From an uncultured Blautia sp. (lineage in GTDB: Bacteria; Bacillota; Clostridia; Lachnospirales; Lachnospiraceae): a DNA stretch of 8,538 nt. Location: assembly GCA_934394545.1 (NCBI GenBank), contig CAKRRG010000092.1, positions 1-8,538 of the forward strand, read 5' to 3'. The stretch's first letter is position 1. The number at the start of each line of letters is the position of its first letter. Below are positions 6,626 through 8,538 of the stretch, piece after piece. A program made the position numbers and the translations under genes. The notes under the pieces are model-generated. The model was not told the DNA's origin, searched no databases, and saw only the letters and a program-made list of their open reading frames with translations.

Positions 6626-7933
6626 TTATTCTTCTGAATCACTCTGAACTTCTTCTGCAATTTCCTGCACCTCGGACATCAAGTCCTCTGGTGTCACAGA
6701 TCCTGCAATTACCTCTTGCAGCCCAGGTACATAAACATCTGCAATCTTACTGTGAATATCTGCATCAAGCCAATTCGCAAAACCTGAAGCCTTACTGTAA
6801 ATATCAACTGCCTGCAAAGTCAATGCATCTGAATTTTCTTCATTATGAATTCCCTGTACAGATGCCGGACTGGATAACTGTGTGATCATCCTCTCCTGCC
6901 ATGGCTTGCTAGTCATAAGCTTCAGAAATTCAATGGCAACTTCCGGATTCTCACAGGATTTTGAAATCATAAATCCATCAGGTGATCCGGTTACCAGATC
7001 TGGATCTCCATCTTCTCCCTCTGGGAATGGAATCTTAAATGCACCTGCATTAAGATTATTTTCTGCACATCTTCTGAATTCAATAGACTGCATATACGTC
7101 ATAGCTGCATTTCCTGTAAGGAAATCATTTCTTGCCACCTCGAAGTCAATGGAATTCGTATTTTCTGTAAAATATCCTTTATCATTCAAGTCTTTTAACA
7201 TATTTAACGCCTGCACATATCCGTCATCTGTAAATGTACCAGTCTTATAATTATTATCTGCTGCACGTACATCACTTGGTACACACATACTGTTAAATGT
7301 GGAAATATAATGGCAAGCTGTCCAGGGATCAATGTTTCCCATAGCTAATGGCGTTATTCCTGCATCTTTAAACGTCTGGCATACGTTTAAAAATTCATCA
7401 TATGTAGTCGGCACCTCTACATTATATTTTTCGAATAAATCTTTGTTATAAACCATCAGCTTTGCGTCAACTCGTACCGGTACTCCATAAATGCCTTCCT
7501 CATACTGAAATGGCTCAAGCGCAGCTTGGATAAAGCTGTCTTTCCACTCAGGATCCTCTTCATAGTATTCCGTCAGATCCAGTGCACTTCCCGCTCTTGC
7601 AAACTTATATGCAAATTCACCGCTCCATGAAAAGAAAATATCAGGAGCATCATCTGCACCAAGCATAACCTTAAGTTTAGACTTATAATCCGGATCTCCA
7701 ACATTCTCAACAACAATGTCCACATTTGGATGTGTTGACTCAAACTCTTCAGCAATGTCCTCAAAATACGGTGCCTCATCCACATTGATCCAGTTATGGA
7801 AAAGCTTTAATGTAATCTTTTCTCCACTGTCTTCTGAGTTTGATGTAGCTGCATTTACGCTCGTTCCGAAACCAACCATTGTTCCAGCTACCATACATGC
7901 TGCAATTACCGTGCTTATTACTTTTCGTTTCAT
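6626..7933 (-). CDS. frlO: ABC transporter extracellular solute-binding protein, FrlO-like
   Basis: Exported binding protein (435 residues) that would capture fructosamines and deliver them to the two permeases. It belongs to the CUT1 sugar-binding family: LKLFHNWINVDEAPYFEDIAEEF at 42-64 forms the first lobe, IYGVPVRVDAKLMVYNKDLF (148-167) is the usual inter-lobe segment, and FLTGNAAMTYMQS (271-283) is the family signature. Export signal: MKRK, then a hydrophobic stretch to about residue 23. VNA at 26-28 would suit signal peptidase I. IAAC at 10-13 resembles a lipobox but comes unusually early, so the anchoring mode is unclear. The acidic SDSEE tail is not a known anchor. Start: GGGAGGT 5 bases before the ATG. 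It is the first gene of the operon, about 47 bases after the predicted transcription start. No ATPase gene accompanies the transporter. Ligand identity is inferred from the downstream kinase and deglycases. Confidence 0.87.
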   Translation of the reverse strand: MKRKVISTVIAACMVAGTMVGFGTSVNAATSNSEDSGEKITLKLFHNWINVDEAPYFEDIAEEFESTHPNVDIVVENVGDPDYKSKLKVMLGADDAPDIFFSWSGEFAYKFARAGSALDLTEYYEEDPEWKDSFIQAALEPFQYEEGIYGVPVRVDAKLMVYNKDLFEKYNVEVPTTYDEFLNVCQTFKDAGITPLAMGNIDPWTACHYISTFNSMCVPSDVRAADNNYKTGTFTDDGYVQALNMLKDLNDKGYFTENTNSIDFEVARNDFLTGNAAMTYMQSIEFRRCAENNLNAGAFKIPFPEGEDGDPDLVTGSPDGFMISKSCENPEVAIEFLKLMTSKPWQERMITQLSSPASVQGIHNEENSDALTLQAVDIYSKASGFANWLDADIHSKIADVYVPGLQEVIAGSVTPEDLMSEVQEIAEEVQSDSEE

Positions 7934-7978
7934 AAATTACCTCCCTTTAACATTTGTTTTAACGTTGTATTGTTTTGT

Positions 7979-7988
7979 ATGTATACAT
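7979..7988. promoter_or_regulatory. Palindrome ATGTATACAT at the operon start site, candidate GntR operator
   Basis: A perfect 10-bp palindrome with the GTATAC core expected of HutC-subfamily operators. It overlaps the last two bases of the -10 box and the predicted start of transcription, where a bound repressor would block RNA polymerase. It shares the half site TGTATA with the inverted repeat in front of the regulator gene (1779-1802). Confidence 0.55.
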
Positions 7989-8015
7989 TATATGACATCT
8001 TATCTTGTATGTCAA
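7987..8015 (-). promoter_or_regulatory. Consensus sigma-A promoter of the fructosamine operon
   Basis: On the minus strand TTGACA (8015-8010), a 17-base spacer and TATAAT (7992-7987) match the sigma-A consensus at every position. The predicted start is near 7980 and the leader is about 47 bases. Such a strong promoter implies tight repression in the absence of substrate, in line with the palindromes placed on it. Confidence 0.85.
7993..8014. promoter_or_regulatory. Inverted repeat TGACAT-N10-ATGTCA across the promoter spacer and -35
   Basis: TGACAT (7993-7998) and ATGTCA (8009-8014) are perfect 6-bp inverted arms filling the spacer and most of the -35 box. A second, overlapping pair is TTGTA (8005-8009) and TACAA (8020-8024). 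Either could be a second operator, but part of the symmetry follows simply from the TTGACA box. Confidence 0.3.
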
Positions 8016-8060
8016 TAAGTACAATATATATTTTTGTTTTTTGTGATTTTGTTGTAATTC
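8016..8060 (-). promoter_or_regulatory. A/T-rich UP-like tract upstream of the operon -35
   Basis: Directly upstream of the -35 box the minus strand reads as phased A runs and alternating AT (CAAAAAACAAAAATATATAT at about 8042-8023), typical of UP elements that strengthen a promoter. The assignment rests on composition only. Confidence 0.4.
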
Positions 8061-8062
8061 AG

Positions 8063-8108
8063 TGTGCAAAACGCCTTAAGCAGCGCTTACAATTATGCAT
8101 TTTGCACA
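8063..8108. repeat. Large inverted repeat upstream of the operon promoter, with a cre-like core
   Basis: TGTGCAAAA (8063-8071) and TTTTGCACA (8100-8108) are perfect 9-bp arms; the pairing extends three more bases inward if a G-T pair is allowed. Inside is a small nested repeat, TAAGC-AGC-GCTTA (8077-8089). The minus strand across 8091-8082 reads TGTAAGCGCT, matching the first ten bases of the CcpA cre consensus, while the right-hand end does not match. It lies after the upstream gene's terminator and about 85 to 130 bases before the operon start, so it is probably a DNA site rather than an RNA structure. The protein bound is unknown. Confidence 0.45.
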
Positions 8109-8145
8109 AAGCTTCACGCAAATCATAACAATTCGCTAACGCCAC

Positions 8146-8183
8146 AAAAAAAGGTATCATAAGACCGGCCGTCTTATGATACC
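8146..8183 (-). terminator. Strong intrinsic terminator of the upstream glycosidase gene
   Basis: GGTATCATAAGAC (8153-8165) and GTCTTATGATACC (8171-8183) form a perfect 13-bp stem with a 5-base loop. On the minus strand it is followed by seven T residues (8152-8146). It lies about 100 bases after the upstream gene's stop and separates that gene from the operon. Confidence 0.92.
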
Positions 8184-8198
8184 TGAAAAATCATTTGT

Positions 8199-8223
8199 AA
8201 AGCGGACATTCGCAATCCGCTTT
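8199..8223 (-). repeat. Hairpin in the 3' region of the upstream gene
   Basis: AAAGCGGA (8199-8206) and TCCGCTTT (8216-8223) form an 8-bp stem with a 9-base loop. On the minus strand it is followed by ACAAATG, so there is no T run. Together with the hairpin at 8237-8263 it looks like an extragenic repeat module inserted between the stop codon and the terminator. Confidence 0.55.
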
Positions 8224-8236
8224 GCTACTTGCTCAT

Positions 8237-8263
8237 GAACGCAGCCGCGAAGCGACTGCGTTC
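8237..8263 (-). repeat. Long G+C-rich hairpin in the 3' region of the upstream gene, repeat-like
   Basis: GAACGCAG (8237-8244) pairs with CTGCGTTC (8256-8263). After one mismatch CGC (8246-8248) pairs with GCG (8252-8254) around a GAA loop, giving an 11-bp stem with one internal mismatch. The richness in CG steps contrasts with the A/T-rich surroundings and resembles dispersed palindromic repeats of clostridial genomes. That it is repeated elsewhere cannot be seen from this window. Confidence 0.5.
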
Positions 8264-8283
8264 AAACGCGCTCTAGTAAACTA

Positions 8284-8538
8284 TCACTTTAACCCAGTAG
8301 TCACCTTGCAGTTGGTAACCTTCAGGCTTCCCTCAGAAGCAAACAGGGATAAGCTTTCTCCCGGTCTCTTGTATGCTCGTGCATTCAATGCCACACCATC
8401 CACATAAATAGTAGCAATTGTATCATCCACGATCATACGAATGTTATATTTCTTTCCAGGGATCAGATCAATTGGTCTTTCCAGTCCGATGTTCTGATTT
8501 GCAGGCCATGGCCAGTTCGGTTTCTTCTCGAATACATA
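8284..8538 (-). CDS. C-terminal part of a probable GH32 beta-fructosidase (start outside window)
   Basis: Only the last 84 residues are present, since the gene is cut by the right edge. The fragment reads as a beta-sandwich end: PIDLIPGKKYNIRMIVDDTI, then ATIYVDGVALNARAY, then SLSLFASEGSLKVTNCKV and a TGLK end. Glycoside hydrolase family 32 enzymes (levanases, inulinases, sucrose hydrolases) end in such a sandwich, with a pattern of the type RIxVDxSxxxxYVNxxxALxxRxY followed by LFxxEGSxxxxN. The catalytic propeller with its Asp and Glu residues would lie upstream and is not visible, so another carbohydrate-active enzyme with a similar accessory sandwich (for instance GH43 or a LamG-type domain) is possible. 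No LPXTG or other wall anchor follows. The strong terminator at 8183-8146 ends its transcript and separates it from the fructosamine operon. Confidence 0.55.
   Translation of the reverse strand, partial: YVFEKKPNWPWPANQNIGLERPIDLIPGKKYNIRMIVDDTIATIYVDGVALNARAYKRPGESLSLFASEGSLKVTNCKVTTGLK

Noticed and set aside
6882..7250. Plus-strand reading frame of 122 residues opposite the binding-protein gene
   Set aside because: It lies wholly antisense within a well-supported gene, its composition matches a shadow frame and it has no ribosome site.
8222..8407. Plus-strand reading frame of 61 residues over the repeat hairpins and the glycosidase 3' end
   Set aside because: It runs antisense to the glycosidase coding end, starts inside palindromic repeat DNA, has no ribosome site and shows no protein-like pattern.
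1..8538. Mobile element, CRISPR array, toxin-antitoxin or phage-defence system
   Set aside because: I saw no transposase, integrase, direct-repeat array, tRNA gene or defence-type domain on either strand; all substantial reading frames are metabolic, transport, regulatory or YitT-type.

Overview
The window looks like chromosomal DNA of a low-G+C Firmicute, most likely a gut clostridium of the Lachnospiraceae type. This is inferred from A/T-rich codon use, strong AGGAGG-type ribosome sites, near-consensus sigma-A promoters and the protein families present. No species can be named from the sequence alone. Every gene I accept lies on the minus strand, so transcription runs from high to low coordinates.

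Reading in the direction of transcription: (1) 8538-8284 is the 3' end of a gene cut by the window edge, probably a glycoside hydrolase family 32 (fructan/sucrose-splitting) enzyme. Two hairpins and then a strong intrinsic terminator (8183-8146) follow it. (2) 8145-7934 is a regulatory region. It holds a large inverted repeat with a cre-like core, an A/T-rich UP-like tract, a perfect TTGACA-N17-TATAAT promoter, and palindromes over the -35 spacer and the predicted start of transcription. (3) 7933-1939 is a six-gene operon: ABC solute-binding protein (frlO-like), two permeases (frlN- and frlM-like), a PfkB sugar kinase (frlD-like), a SIS-domain protein of a deglycase-like subfamily, and a second SIS protein closely resembling FrlB. 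(4) 1761-1009 is a GntR/UTRA regulator (frlR-like) with its own promoter and a 24-bp inverted repeat just after the predicted start. (5) After a stem-loop terminator comes a YitT-family membrane protein (947-75), followed by a hairpin at the very edge of the window.

Together the genes form a fructosamine (Amadori product) use system of the fructoselysine type. The binding protein and two permeases import the glycated amino acid, the kinase phosphorylates the sugar at C6, and SIS deglycases split the phosphate ester into glucose 6-phosphate and the free amino acid. The GntR protein is the likely substrate-sensing repressor. No transporter ATPase is encoded here, so a shared MsmX/MsmK-type ATPase encoded elsewhere is expected. 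The pathway itself is known. The less ordinary points are two diverged SIS proteins side by side with different active-site motifs, a 14-bp hairpin between the binding-protein and permease genes, an unclear membrane anchor on the binding protein, and the densely structured control region. I found no mobile element, CRISPR array, tRNA or rRNA, and no system that I would call undescribed.
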